Assembly (NCBI RefSeq): GCF_019977195.1
Contig: NZ_AP024643.1
Location: 1,240,001-1,304,000, forward strand
DNA: 64,000 bases
Direction: 5' to 3'
Source of the DNA: Arthrobacter sp. StoSoilA2
GTDB lineage: Bacteria; Actinomycetota; Actinomycetes; Actinomycetales; Micrococcaceae
Shown here piece after piece: positions 33,727 to 42,411 of this stretch (position 1 is its first letter; the number at the start of each line of letters is the position of its first letter). Below the pieces are notes generated by a model. The model did not search any database, had not been told where the DNA came from, and saw only the letters and a program-made list of their open reading frames with translations. The translations under genes and the position numbers were made by a program.

Positions 33727-35016
33727 CTACCAGGTCACCAGGTTCATTCCCAGGCTGTTTGCAATCGTGCGCGTAGAGGTGAACCAAACGTATCGACTGC
33801 AGAGGTTCGCGCCTCCATCCCGAACACTTCCGCACTTGCCATTGTTGAACAAGGTGCCAGCGACCGCCTGGATCATTCCTGCGGCTCCGACGCTGCCGTT
33901 ACCGTAAGGAACAAGTACTGGCCCGACGCTGTCACCTTGGATTGCGGCCCACTGACCGTCTGTAGCTTGATAGCCTTCCATTTGAGAGGCGTAACCGTAC
34001 CCGTCGTTCCAAGAGAAGTTGAGATACGTGATACCGATATTGCAATGGACCCCCGAGTTCCCGCCACTCGTACAGACGTAGTCACCAAGGGACAGATCAT
34101 GGAATCCAGCGACCGGCTTCGAGTACCCTGCCGTGTTGTTCCACGCCCCATCGAACATCTGCATGCTGCCGTCTGCTGAAAGCAGTGCAGCCTGGCCGTC
34201 TGGAGAATCCCGCCACTGCATCCCGGCCGATGATCCGGAGTTGTCGCGCGCATACCACCAGCTCGTGCCATCACAATGGCGTGCGGTACTGGTCCAGTTC
34301 CCTGGTCCGGTAGTACCCTTCAAAGCGAACCCTGTCGAACACGCCATGCCATTGGCGTTGATCAAGTACGCGCCAGAGTTGAATGGACTATAGTCATTCA
34401 TTCTCGTGGCCGGGCGTGATTGGACACCATCGATAACTTCAATGGGCAACTTGGTGATTTCGCGCGCTGCCTTCTCGACTGCCGTCCGCTCAGACGAAGT
34501 GAGCAAATTGTCTTCACTCTTCAGCGCGTATCCGCGTATCGCGATTTGCCCGGCGTCGTCACCGATCCCACCGATAGATGCAATCCTAAATCCCAGCGGT
34601 TCAAAGGCTTTGTCGTTCCTCATCAACGCCTCTGTCGCCGAATTGATTTCCAGCATCGAGTACGGACGCTCGGAGAATGTCACAGTGATTCCCCGCACCC
34701 TTCCTTCGGTGGCTACAGTCTCGCGGAGCGGGGAAGCACCCTTCCATAGAGCTTTCACAGACAGCATCTTCGCGTTATTGACTTGTTCAACATAGCCGGC
34801 ATCATAGATTCCAGGAAGCTGCGTGATCCAGTATTTGAATTCAGAGAGCTTTTTCTGGTTGTCCAGAAAGTCCACCCCGACACTCTTTGCGTATTCCTCA
34901 ATGGCACTCTCGCCAGGAGGAGTAATGGGTGAGTCTGACGCTGCCGCGGCTGGGCCGGCAATACCGAGCAGCAGCAGCAAGGAACTTGCCGCTATAGGCC
35001 ATGATTTCTTGATCAC
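33727..35016 (-). CDS. Secreted trypsin-like (S1, streptogrisin-type) serine protease
   Basis: 429 residues from GTG 35016, chosen because GAGGGAA lies 5 bases upstream and the product starts with a clean signal peptide (MIKKSWPIAASSLLLLLGIAG-PAAAA). A long pro-region (about 30-200) precedes the protease domain, which opens with SGAYLINANGMACSTGFALKG. His is in TSTARHCDG, Asp candidates are in MFDGAWNN, and Ser is in IQGDSVGPVLVPYG. Cysteines at CSTGF/RHC, YVCTSGG/VHCN and GKCGS/NLCSR form likely pairs. The usual GDSGGP reads GDSVGP, an unusual change beside the nucleophile. Extracellular protein degradation. Confidence 0.82.
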   Translation of the reverse strand: MIKKSWPIAASSLLLLLGIAGPAAAASDSPITPPGESAIEEYAKSVGVDFLDNQKKLSEFKYWITQLPGIYDAGYVEQVNNAKMLSVKALWKGASPLRETVATEGRVRGITVTFSERPYSMLEINSATEALMRNDKAFEPLGFRIASIGGIGDDAGQIAIRGYALKSEDNLLTSSERTAVEKAAREITKLPIEVIDGVQSRPATRMNDYSPFNSGAYLINANGMACSTGFALKGTTGPGNWTSTARHCDGTSWWYARDNSGSSAGMQWRDSPDGQAALLSADGSMQMFDGAWNNTAGYSKPVAGFHDLSLGDYVCTSGGNSGVHCNIGITYLNFSWNDGYGYASQMEGYQATDGQWAAIQGDSVGPVLVPYGNGSVGAAGMIQAVAGTLFNNGKCGSVRDGGANLCSRYVWFTSTRTIANSLGMNLVTW

Positions 35017-35127
35017 TGAATTCCCTCGTATGCTCTTGTGTCGATGTTTCATCGACACGTGCGTAACGAATCACTCCAAGGTAGAGCGAAGCGTGATGGC
35101 GGCAGAATGCCGAGGGGTTTAAACAAG

Positions 35128-35631
35128 CTAGATTGCACCGAATGTTATTGAGTCCGAGCCGCTCGTCCATCTCAATACACCGTTCGTGTAATTGAGCTGA
35201 ACACCCTTCTGGAGAAGGTTCAGGGCCCAGCTTCGTTGCTCATCCTTTGCGGCGTCAACACAGCCGGAAGCTCCGACAACCATCTTCCCTGACAGAACCA
35301 TATCCGAACCGTTCATCGTGACGGCAGCGTTTACGGGTCCACATGGAAGGACGGCAGTCAGATAGGTGTCCTCGCCGACTCGGTCCAATTGCGCTGTTAT
35401 TTCCCCTCCGGACACCCAGAAAATGGGTTCTCCGGCAGCAGTTCCAGCGGTACTTCTAAACTTCCCGCAAGGCGCATCAGGCAGGAATTTCATGCATTCA
35501 GTCGAAGGGAGTTGCGATACTGAGGACTGATTCGGAAGTGATTCCGGTGATCCACCAGTTCCGCAAGAGGATGCTGCCAGTGCTGCGAGTGCGAGAAGAA
35601 GGATGCTTCCGAGCATTCGGCGGTTCCCCAT
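35128..35631 (-). CDS. META-domain (HslJ-like) lipoprotein
   Basis: 167 residues from ATG 35631, with GGGGAGGAA directly upstream. Signal peptide MGNRRMLGSILLLALAALAASSCG has the lipobox ASSC. The domain has an HslJ/META layout: repeated beta strands with VLPCGPVNAAVTMNGSDMVLSGKMVVGASGCVDAAKDEQ, in parts CGPVNAAV and ASGCVDAAKDEQRSWALNLL, then VLRWTSGSDSITF. META lipoproteins are linked to envelope stress; no partner is visible. Confidence 0.75.
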   Translation of the reverse strand: MGNRRMLGSILLLALAALAASSCGTGGSPESLPNQSSVSQLPSTECMKFLPDAPCGKFRSTAGTAAGEPIFWVSGGEITAQLDRVGEDTYLTAVLPCGPVNAAVTMNGSDMVLSGKMVVGASGCVDAAKDEQRSWALNLLQKGVQLNYTNGVLRWTSGSDSITFGAI

Positions 35632-36184
35632 GGTTCCTCCCCAAGCTGAATGTTTGATCAAGCATTGTGCCCATCAAGATTTCGATGAGTATTGAGCTTT
35701 GCAGACCTCACTAATGTGAGGGCTGTTGGTCCTCGCAGATTACTGCTGATTCGAACATAATGCAAGAATACCAGCGGCATAATCGATGCAACTTACAAAG
35801 ATTGCTGATTAAAATGCATTCGTGCGTGCGGAATTCTTTAACTTGCTTTGATCACTTCGGAAATGTGTTCCCGAAATGTTTCGTAATTATGCCCGATTTC
35901 TTGCCCTACGGGGATTCGGGTCCGCAACATCGAGTCGTGGGGATACGAACGGCATCGCGATTACTGATCTGCATTTCTAAATCATGATGCCATCCGTAAA
36001 CGTAGTCCTTCTTGGCTGTCCGACTTGCTCGGCAGCTGGTCTGACATATGAAGAGTGGTCTTGGGGGCATGTTTCTGTCGTGATTTACGGAAAGAATTTT
36101 CTCGGCTGGCTTGGGACGGACCCGGAGCGTCCCGGACGGACAACCGGGCCGTTGATCATCAAGCTATGCTGCAGCGCGTAGCCT
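35632..36184. other. A/T-rich spacer without a convincing gene
   Basis: About 550 bases, distinctly more A/T-rich than the rest (notably 35740-35900). An open frame of 65 codons at 35984-36181 (plus) has no recognisable feature. The composition suggests inserted foreign DNA or long-decayed sequence. Confidence 0.4.
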
Positions 36185-36199
36185 AATCTCGCTTGATCG

Positions 36200-36294
36200 C
36201 TAGAGATTGATAACGAGAACGCGACCAGTGCACCGAAGCTGATCCGCGACGAAATAGTGAGGAGGTCCAATACGAAGTCCAGCAGCGAAACGGT
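36200..36294 (-). pseudogene. APC permease internal fragment, inverted
   Basis: Minus-strand frame VSLLDFVLDLLTISSRISFGALVAFSLSI matches VSLLAFVLDLLTISSLISFGALVAFSIVN of the intact permease (31053-32444) nearly residue for residue. Only this helix pair remains, in opposite orientation to the intact gene and directly beside a fragment of the RibD-like gene. Confidence 0.7.
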
Positions 36295-36315
36295 TGTTGT
36301 CAAAAAAATTGGGAC

Positions 36316-36474
36316 CTTCGGGTGTATCGGATCCTCCTTGGTCGTGGGAAGAAGGTGTTAGCCGATGGGGTGGTGCCGACGAACCTACAACTTATCGAGC
36401 CCGTGGTCGCCTCGCCCAAAGGTGCCGTGATGCAGCGGTATTCACTGGTTGACGCATTACGCAGCTCTAGATGA
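36316..36474 (+). pseudogene. RibD-like gene 3' fragment, copy C
   Basis: Frame from CTT 36316: LRVYRILLGRGKKVLADGVV, then PTNLQLIEPVVASPKGAVMQRYSLVD, the C-terminal third of copies A and B. After LVD it diverges and stops at 36472-36474. The 5' two thirds are absent. At its 3' end it runs straight into a broken ankyrin gene. Confidence 0.8.
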
Positions 36475-36845
36475 TGATGTTTCAGCTATTGGAAATCTCA
36501 TCAGGCAAGGCTCGCACCCGGACGTTCAAGACGAGCAGGGCCTCACGCCGCTGCATTTCGCCGCCCAGGAGTACTCGCTGGCGGCCGCCGCTGCCTTGCT
36601 TGAAGCTGGCGCGTCCGTTGATATCGAAAAACGTTCGGAAACGCACCGCTCTTCACGGCCGTATTCAATTCGAAGGGCAGCGGTGAACTCATCGCTCTTC
36701 TGCGTTCTCGGTGAGCCGACCCCCTGCATATCAGCCGAAGCGGCCAGAGCCCATTGGGTTCGGCAAGACTGATAGGCAACTACGCGGTTGCGGACTTTTT
36801 TGTGGACAAGCCGGAGTCGCGTCCCGCCCTGCCCGCTCTATAGAA
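36449..36845 (+). pseudogene. Broken ankyrin-repeat gene (immunity type)
   Basis: The first frame (from TTG 36449) gives THYAALDDDVSAIGNLI, GLTPLHFAAQEYSLAAAAALLEAGASVDIE, in short ankyrin repeats with TPLHFAAQ and ALLEAGASVDI. After DIE the frame shifts: the downstream frame reads GNAPLFTAVFNSKGSGELIALLRSR, then an internal TGA where a Gly codon is expected, then ADPLHISRSGQSPLGSARLIGNYAVADFFVD. So there is at least one frameshift in an A-rich run (about 36627) and one stop (about 36706). Such one-domain ankyrin proteins commonly serve as immunity proteins for polymorphic toxins. Confidence 0.7.
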
Positions 36846-37102
36846 GCGAGCCACCACCTGGGTGTGAGATGACGAGCTCCACGTTTCGACTAGCGGATGA
36901 CAGGCCGTCTCTCCCCACCGGTTCCTCTACTCCTGCAGAAAGACGACCGTTTGGAGCCCTCATCGGACGCATCGTCCGACTGAGCCACCTGCTTACGGGA
37001 CGCCCCTGTGGGAAACGTTCTGTGCCTTCTCCCGTCGGGATACTTGTCGCAATGCCACGATTACCGCGGTAAACAAGGAAAGCTGGGCCCCGAAGAATCA
37101 TG

Positions 37103-38329
37103 TCAAGATGCCCGTCTGGGTTGATTCGTGGAATCATTTGGTTTTGCCCGGAGGGTTGGTTGGGGTTTGGCTGCGCGTTTGGCGGTGGTCAGGGTCAGGA
37201 GGTCGGCGCTGAGGGCCTGGATCTGGCGCTGGATGGCGGCCGGACTCAAGGGCTTGTTTTCACGACGCAGCCTTGTTTTCACGTCCCGTGAGACAGTGCC
37301 GGTATCGGCCAGGACACGTTGGTAGGGCGTCGCGGGCGCGTCGTAGGTCTTGGTGATCTTCGCCCCGGTCCGGACCTTCGCGAGGAGTTTCTGTTGCGGT
37401 CCGAAATGGTTCGTCAGCAGCCGCTGCAGCGCCCAGATCAGGTTCAAGAGTTCCAGTTCGGCGGCGGTGTCGTAGCGGTGGTAGCCGACGGTCTGGCGGA
37501 CGATGTGCCAGTTCTTCTGTTCCACGTGCGCCCCGTCGTTCTTGTTCCCGGAGCGGGATCGGGTGAACGTTAGGCTCTCCTGTTCGCACCAGGCCAGCAG
37601 CTCCCAGTTGATGAACTCCGTGCCGTTATCGGAATCGATGCCAAGGATGGGGAACGGGAACGCGGCGGTCGCGTCTTTGATGGCCGCGAAAACCCATTTC
37701 TGGGCCTTGTTCCCGCACCGATCTGGTCTCGGTCCAGCCCGTTGCAATGTCGGTGATATCCAGCGTGAAACAGAACTCGCCCCGGTTGCCACCTCGTGGC
37801 CCACCAGATCGATTTCCACGAACCCGGGCACCGCGTCGTCCCATTCGGCCCAGGTCCGCATCGGGATGGAGTCTTTCAGCAGTGTCCCGGGCTTGGTGTG
37901 GGACCGGCCCCGGGGATCGAGTTTTGCCCGGTCCGGCTTGAGCCGGCGGTCAATGGTCGCCGGTGCGATACGCAGTAATTGCGCCGCCGTGCTGTCATCG
38001 ATCTGCAGCTCGTTGAACCGGCGCAGGCGTGGCACCAGATCAGGCAGGGCCGCTGCGAGCAGCCGCCCGCACGGGGTCCCCTGCACCGCCCAGCAGAACC
38101 GCAGCGCCTCGATCACCGGCTCCCCGTAGAGCGGAGGCCGCGGCGCCCGCGGCCGGACCGGTTTCAACACCAGAGCCTGCCGCAAAGCCTTCCGGGCATG
38201 GTCCCGGTGCCAGCCCGTCGTCGCGCACAACTCGTTCAGAACCTGTTTCTTCGCCGCCCGGTCCGAGCGGGCATAACGGGTGGCAATCGCCTTGGTGACA
38301 GCCCTGCGTTCACTCATCGAAAGCTCCAT
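37103..38329 (-). pseudogene. Transposase with two compensating frameshifts
   Basis: 408 codons, an uninterrupted frame, but with a foreign-looking stretch. N-terminal DNA-binding part: KKQVLNELCATTGWHRDHARKALRQAL. Catalytic rve core: first Asp in VEIDLVGHE, second in GIDSDNGTEF, Glu in HVEQKNWHIVRQ. Between about 37792 and 37712 the open frame reads VATGASSVSRWISPTLQRAG. The neighbouring frame there gives GGNRGEFCFTLDITDIATGW, the sequence expected for the family (LDITDIATGW). Two opposite frameshifts thus replace about 27 residues inside the catalytic core, so activity is unlikely unless these are sequencing errors. Confidence 0.75.
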
Positions 38330-38428
38330 GGCTCACACTGCCGAAGCGGCGGACACCAGCCCCGGCGGACACCGCTACGCGGGCATTCTCAAATGATTCC
38401 TCGAATACCGCTACGCGGGCATCTTTGA
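37103..38428. mobile_element. IS element with DDE (rve) transposase
   Basis: About 1.33 kb. The ends match as inverted repeats: left TCAAGATGCCCG ... ATTCGTGGAATCATTTG, right (reverse complement) TCAAAGATGCCCG ... ATTCGAGGAATCATTTG. Each end carries a second TGCCCG box just inside (right: two copies of ACCGCTACGCGGGCAT about 33 bases apart). The transposase stop codon lies inside the left repeat. I see no target duplication. Flanks are decayed sequence. Confidence 0.75.
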
Positions 38429-38524
38429 TGAGTCAACGCGTGGGCTTGCCGTTGGACCCTCATTCTGGCAGCCTATGCAATGGCCTTCGCTGCCTTGATC
38501 ATGGTCCGCCGAGGCCGGCGTTAA
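38429..38524 (+). pseudogene. C-terminal membrane-helix remnant beside the IS
   Basis: An open stretch after the IS right end reads ACRWTLILAAYAMAFAALIMVRRGRR and stops at 38524: one membrane helix with a basic tail, the usual end of an integral membrane protein. No start or upstream part remains, so the IS or a rearrangement removed it. Confidence 0.35.
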
Positions 38525-38668
38525 TGACTTCTACTGGACCCTGCTGCGCTGCTGATTACTGCGCCGCCCAGTGAAGATCGGTATACGGGCGCTTGTGCGG
38601 CAGACCCGGTCCGCGTGAGGTGTGCACGTTTTCTCAAGATGTTCGCACCCTATTGCAACCCGCCGGTA

Positions 38669-38686
38669 AGTTACTGCAAAGTAACT
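38669..38686. promoter_or_regulatory. Dyad upstream of the lipase gene
   Basis: AGTTACT-GCAA-AGTAACT, perfect 7-base arms, 48 bases before the lipase ATG. Likely regulator site of the TetR/GntR/MarR kind; the regulator is not encoded nearby. Confidence 0.45.
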
Positions 38687-38733
38687 AGGGATGCCGCGGA
38701 CATAGGGGTTCGCGGCCAAGAGAAAGGCAGGCC

Positions 38734-39582
38734 ATGCGCCGATTCCGACTCACCGCCGTCCTCGCCGCTGCGGCGCTCATGATTGGACTCTTCGCCGCTC
38801 CCGCGGCTCAGGCCGACTCGATCTCGCCAGACCCGCCCGGAGCCAATGACTGGACGTGCAAGCCTTCGAGCGTGCATCCATATCCGGTGGTCCTCGTCCC
38901 GGGGACGTTCGAGACAATGTACAAGAACTGGGCGCTGCTTTCGCCAGTGCTCAAGGGCCAGGGGTACTGCGTCTTCGCGCTCAACTATGGGGTGGCCAAC
39001 GGTGTCCCCGCCAGCGGGGCAATTCGGAACTCCGCAGCTGAGCTTGCGACGTTCGTGAAATCAGTTCTCGGCGCGACGGGTGCGAAGAAGGTCGATCTGG
39101 TCGGGCACAGCCAAGGCGGGATGATGCCGCGGTACTACATCGGCTTCCTCGGCGGCGCCAAGTATGTGCACCACCTCGTCGGCATTGCGCCGTCGAGCCA
39201 TGGCACTCAAGGTCTCATCGCGCCGTCGCCCGCGGGGATGATTCTCGACACGACCGCAACGAGCACCCTGTGCCAGGCGTGCGCGGACCAGCATGCCGGG
39301 TCGGCGTTCATGGCCGAGCTCAACTCGATCGGCGACACCGTACCCGGCCCGTCCTACACCGTCATCTCAACCCGTTACGACGAGATCGTTACCCCTTACA
39401 CGAGCCAGGCTCTTGTTGGGCCGGGGAAGCAAGTGTCCAACCTTGGGCTCCAGGACTACTGCCCTCTCGACACTTTCGAACACGATCAATCTCCTAACGA
39501 TCCGAACGTGTGGTCCCTCGTCTCCAACGCGCTCCTCCAGAGCGGCCCCGCAGATCCAACGTATCGCCCGCAGTGCATGTAG
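38734..39582 (+). CDS. Secreted class-2 lipase (alpha/beta hydrolase)
   Basis: 282 residues. Signal peptide MRRFRLTAVLAAAALMIGLFAAPAAQA. The nucleophile elbow is VDLVGHSQGGMMPRYYI (Ser about 128), and the oxyanion region is PVVLVPGTFETMYKNWALLSPVL. NYGVANG and IAPSSHGT are typical of the actinobacterial lipase class 2 family. Asp and His candidates are in STRYDEIVTPY and DTFEHDQSPNDPNV. Cysteines in the mature part suggest disulfides. Extracellular ester hydrolysis. Confidence 0.88.
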   Translation: MRRFRLTAVLAAAALMIGLFAAPAAQADSISPDPPGANDWTCKPSSVHPYPVVLVPGTFETMYKNWALLSPVLKGQGYCVFALNYGVANGVPASGAIRNSAAELATFVKSVLGATGAKKVDLVGHSQGGMMPRYYIGFLGGAKYVHHLVGIAPSSHGTQGLIAPSPAGMILDTTATSTLCQACADQHAGSAFMAELNSIGDTVPGPSYTVISTRYDEIVTPYTSQALVGPGKQVSNLGLQDYCPLDTFEHDQSPNDPNVWSLVSNALLQSGPADPTYRPQCM

Positions 39583-39597
39583 CAGGCAGTATCCCGC

Positions 39598-39631
39598 TTC
39601 GGACCTATCGGTTCCCACCGATAGGTCCGAA
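39598..39631 (+). terminator. Lipase terminator
   Basis: Perfect 15-base arms TTCGGACCTATCGGT and ACCGATAGGTCCGAA around TCCC, 16 bases after the lipase stop. The strongest hairpin in the window. Confidence 0.75.
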
Positions 39632-39763
39632 GGTTTGCAGCACCCACAACCGATGTTGGTGGTGTCCCATTCCTTCGAACCAGTACATTCCAAGCGGGGA
39701 CACTTCCCCAAGGTTGTGACTTGATCCCACCTATTGAGTTTTGTGATCGCTCGGTATCGCACC

Positions 39764-39794
39764 GGGCGCACGTAAGACGATCCCTCAACGCGCC
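39764..39794. repeat. Cassette-boundary palindrome a
   Basis: GATC centre at 39779-39782. Arms GGGCGCACGTAAGAC and CCTCAACGCGCC. It lies 10 bases beyond the SUFU gene's stop, between convergent genes. First of the series. Confidence 0.55.
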
Positions 39795-39804
39795 ACTCCC
39801 GAAG

Positions 39805-40365
39805 TTAGAACATCGGAGCGTCAGGCCCCCGCTCAGAGTCCCAGAAAGGCACGAGGCGTTTTTCCCAGTGCGCCATCAGGGCATCCATCCCGTGTCGGCG
39901 CTTGTACAACAGTTCGGATTCGTGCAGCGGAAGAGCTTGGAGAAAGTGGACGTGCGACCCATCCGATAATTGGACAGTCGGAATTATCGCTGCCTGCTCA
40001 CGGACCAGGAACGCCATCATTTCCGTTCCAGGCCAGAGCGGACCGTCCGACGGAACGGTGTGTCCGTCCCCCAATATGGCACCGCTCCGCCGCCCGTAAA
40101 GACCTAGGGCTGCGAATGCACTGGCCACTGCGTCTTGCCCCGGCCGCAGGCCCAACAGGAACTCCGCACGGTGACCTACCGCGCCCGGGCTGTTGCCAGG
40201 AGCACACATGGCGGCGCCTATGGTCACGTATACGTCGACTCCCTCTCCTGTGGCCGCGTCATCCCATTTCCACACCTGGATGGAAAGTCCTTCGAGGTCG
40301 AACCTGATTCGCCCTGCTGGGTAACCCCAGCGGGAGAGCAGATACGCTCCGACTGATTCATACAT
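39805..40365 (-). CDS. SUFU-like immunity-type protein
   Basis: 186 residues from ATG 40365. It has the layout of Suppressor-of-fused domains of bacteria: LEGLSIQVWKWDDAATGEGVDVYVTIGAA near the start (in parts WKWDDAATGEGVDVYVT), HRAEFLLGLRPG, FLQALPLHESELLYKRRHGMDALMAHWEKR at the end. Bacterial SUFU proteins are established as immunity proteins in polymorphic toxin loci. No toxin gene is next to it. It lies in its own repeat-bounded unit. Confidence 0.75.
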   Translation of the reverse strand: MYESVGAYLLSRWGYPAGRIRFDLEGLSIQVWKWDDAATGEGVDVYVTIGAAMCAPGNSPGAVGHRAEFLLGLRPGQDAVASAFAALGLYGRRSGAILGDGHTVPSDGPLWPGTEMMAFLVREQAAIIPTVQLSDGSHVHFLQALPLHESELLYKRRHGMDALMAHWEKRLVPFWDSERGPDAPMF

Positions 40366-40420
40366 CAATTGTTGACCTCATGGGGCCACCGTACGTCAGA
40401 AGCCGTCTGCACTGAGGTTG

Positions 40421-40451
40421 TGTGTTCGTAAGTGGATCCCCAATCGCGCGC
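40421..40451. repeat. Cassette-boundary palindrome b
   Basis: GGATCC centre at 40434-40439 with arms TGTGTTCGTAAGT and CCAATCGCGCGC. Between divergent genes, so it is not simply a terminator. Confidence 0.5.
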
Positions 40452-40494
40452 TGTAGCGTACGGTGGGCCACCGGCTACCGGACGTTGTCCCGTC

Positions 40495-41109
40495 ATGGTC
40501 ACCGGCAGCAATCTATCCCTCAACTGGCAGAACCCAACCAATAGCGGTGCAGAGCCTAAACTTTCAGCCATGGGGGACTCAGAGTCAGACGTCGGGGCAA
40601 CTCCGGTGATCGGGCGGGTCGCCGTCGGCATCTGCGCCGCGACCAACCTGACCATCCTGGGTGTGCTCATCACAGATGCGCTATCCAGCAGCACCACCGC
40701 GGTGCTATTTGCCATGGCTCCACCATCGGGGCGCCTCGGGCTGCTAGCCTTCGGGCTCGGGGCTTCCATCATCCTCGGCCTCATTTTCGCGGTGAACTCC
40801 CTGACTGGGCCCGACCCCGATTACGGGAAGATTCTGAGTCTCTTCAGGCACAACGACCTCAAGGGATTGAGCGAAGCCGCACCAGCCATGCCGCTCTTGG
40901 GGTTTTCGTTCCTGACTTATTGGCTTGGCTTCATCGGCGTCACCTGGTTCGCGTGCAGACTCGACGAGCCGGCGTCTGCCATCCCCGAGGTAAGCGCCGC
41001 CCTCACACTCGTCGGCGCTGCTGCCTTGGCTCTCTGGATGATCCTGGTAGCCCTGGGCAAGAGGTCACTGCACTCCGCAGGAGGTGGCGCGCAGGAGCAC
41101 GATGAATAG
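40495..41109 (+). CDS. Membrane protein, unknown
   Basis: 204 residues from ATG 40495; ATG 40570 (MGDSESDVG) is an equally possible start giving 179. Four hydrophobic segments: VAVGICAATNLTILGVLI, LGLLAFGLGASIILGLIFAV, LLGFSFLTYWLGFIGVTWF and LTLVGAAALALWMILVAL. No family recognised. Single gene between palindromes b and c. Confidence 0.6.
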   Translation: MVTGSNLSLNWQNPTNSGAEPKLSAMGDSESDVGATPVIGRVAVGICAATNLTILGVLITDALSSSTTAVLFAMAPPSGRLGLLAFGLGASIILGLIFAVNSLTGPDPDYGKILSLFRHNDLKGLSEAAPAMPLLGFSFLTYWLGFIGVTWFACRLDEPASAIPEVSAALTLVGAAALALWMILVALGKRSLHSAGGGAQEHDE

Positions 41110-41169
41110 CCGGCAGAACGGAAAGCACTCAATCCACGGATTCTTCGGCCTCCAACTGTGCCGCTGCTT

Positions 41170-41200
41170 GAGCACGCAAGCCGATCCGCAACCGGGCGCC
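41170..41200. repeat. Cassette-boundary palindrome c
   Basis: CGATCC centre near 41182-41187, arms GAGCACGCAAGC and GCAACCGGGCGCC. It lies 60 bases after the preceding stop. Confidence 0.5.
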
Positions 41201-41354
41201 CTCAAACGCCCGCGAGTCGATAGCCGCCCTCAATGCTTCTCCGTTGCGTTTTCGGAACCTTCTGCGGGCGCTCTCGTTTCATGTAGGGCGGCATGAGAAT
41301 ATGCTTCTCGCAAGAACGCACCAAGCCGTCTGCTGTCCGGCTCCAAGGGGCTTT

Positions 41355-41555
41355 ATGACTAAACGAGAAATCATCGGATCCATCGTGGGCCTGATTGTTA
41401 GCATCGGCGTGACGGTACTGGTCATGTCCTTCATGTTCCGTCCGAATCATCCAAATTTTGCGGCGATGGTGGGAACAATCGTGATTGTCTTCGTGCTCAT
41501 TGAGGTTGCCCGAAACCTTTGGATCCACAGACGCCGCAGGAGCAGCAGCCAATGA
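41355..41555 (+). CDS. Two-helix membrane protein, 66 residues
   Basis: ATG 41355 with AAGGGG 4-5 bases upstream. The start MTKREIIGSIVGLIVSIGVTVLVMSFMF and a second helix MVGTIVIVFVLIEVARNLW, then a basic tail RRRRSS. No family recognised; simple topology as in many small actinobacterial membrane proteins. Confidence 0.65.
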   Translation: MTKREIIGSIVGLIVSIGVTVLVMSFMFRPNHPNFAAMVGTIVIVFVLIEVARNLWIHRRRRSSSQ

Positions 41556-41737
41556 CCTAACTCAGATGCGCCGCCTCTATCTGGTCCTGCATCCGATTCC
41601 TGTAGGCCGAACCTTCAGTGTGCGGCCTCTCGTCCGAATAGTTTCGTGATCAATGGTGACTCATGGTTGGCTCGAGGGCGGCCTTCTTAGGGGGGAGAAT
41701 GCGGAGGCTGGCCAAGGCAAGTGATGGAGGAACGGCA

Positions 41738-42100
41738 ATGGGGAAATACCTGAAGACTTTAGGGCTTCTTCCGATCCCGCTGCGTGTGGCGAGGCTGACG
41801 AATTTTGGTGCCATCCTGGTCGCCATCCTAGGTCTGTCAGCAGCTCCGCGGGCAGTCCCGGATGTGTTGAGGGTGGCGGTTCCGTTTGCTTTCGGGGTGG
41901 TTGGGCTAGCCGCGTTCTTCCTAGGTGCGATTCTGGCCACAGACTACCGTGGTTCGGCTTCAGCTGCTGCCAGGCTCGGGGCTGTGGGCCCCGGATCGGT
42001 GCTACGCGCTTTTCTTCGCCTGGGAGGCGCAGGCTTCATGGTCGTTGGCACCCTGTTTGTAGCTGTGTCCCTCGCCGTGGCTTTCGTGCGCTCGTCATGA
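41738..42100 (+). CDS. Three-helix membrane protein
   Basis: 120 residues from ATG 41738; GGAGGA is 6-8 bases upstream. Hydrophobic segments near residues 22-38, 48-68 and 92-115. Not recognised. It shares the repeat-bounded unit between palindromes c and d with the 66-residue gene. Confidence 0.6.
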   Translation: MGKYLKTLGLLPIPLRVARLTNFGAILVAILGLSAAPRAVPDVLRVAVPFAFGVVGLAAFFLGAILATDYRGSASAAARLGAVGPGSVLRAFLRLGGAGFMVVGTLFVAVSLAVAFVRSS

Positions 42101-42159
42101 CAAAGACCATGGGTCAATGGAATCCACGGCAGGACCGACCGCTGCAATACCCTTCAATC

Positions 42160-42190
42160 GGGACCCGATAGAGGATCCTTCAACGCGCGC
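42160..42190. repeat. Cassette-boundary palindrome d
   Basis: GGATCC centre at 42173-42178, arms GGGACCCGATAGA and TTCAACGCGCGC. A half-copy CCCTTCAATCGGG lies just before it (about 42150-42162). Confidence 0.55.
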
Positions 42191-42411
42191 TTGGAGCGTC
42201 CGGAGAGCCACCGCCTTATGGGCGCCAATTCTATGCGGCTAGCGGCGTAAGTGCCCGGGTACTGGCCGATGTTCTGCGCGGAGCGTGGCGGTCCCGAGCC
42301 GAGAGACGCCTCGCTCAGTAGGTAAAGCAGCTCCATGCTCCGAGGCGCTGAATGCCGAAAATAGACGATCGCCCTCAAACCAACGCTGATTAGACTCTCA
42401 AGTCTCAAGGC

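Noticed and set aside
36843..37100. Overlapping frames of about 95 codons on both strands
   Set aside because: Neither has a ribosome site or plausible protein features; the region is probably decayed sequence next to the IS.
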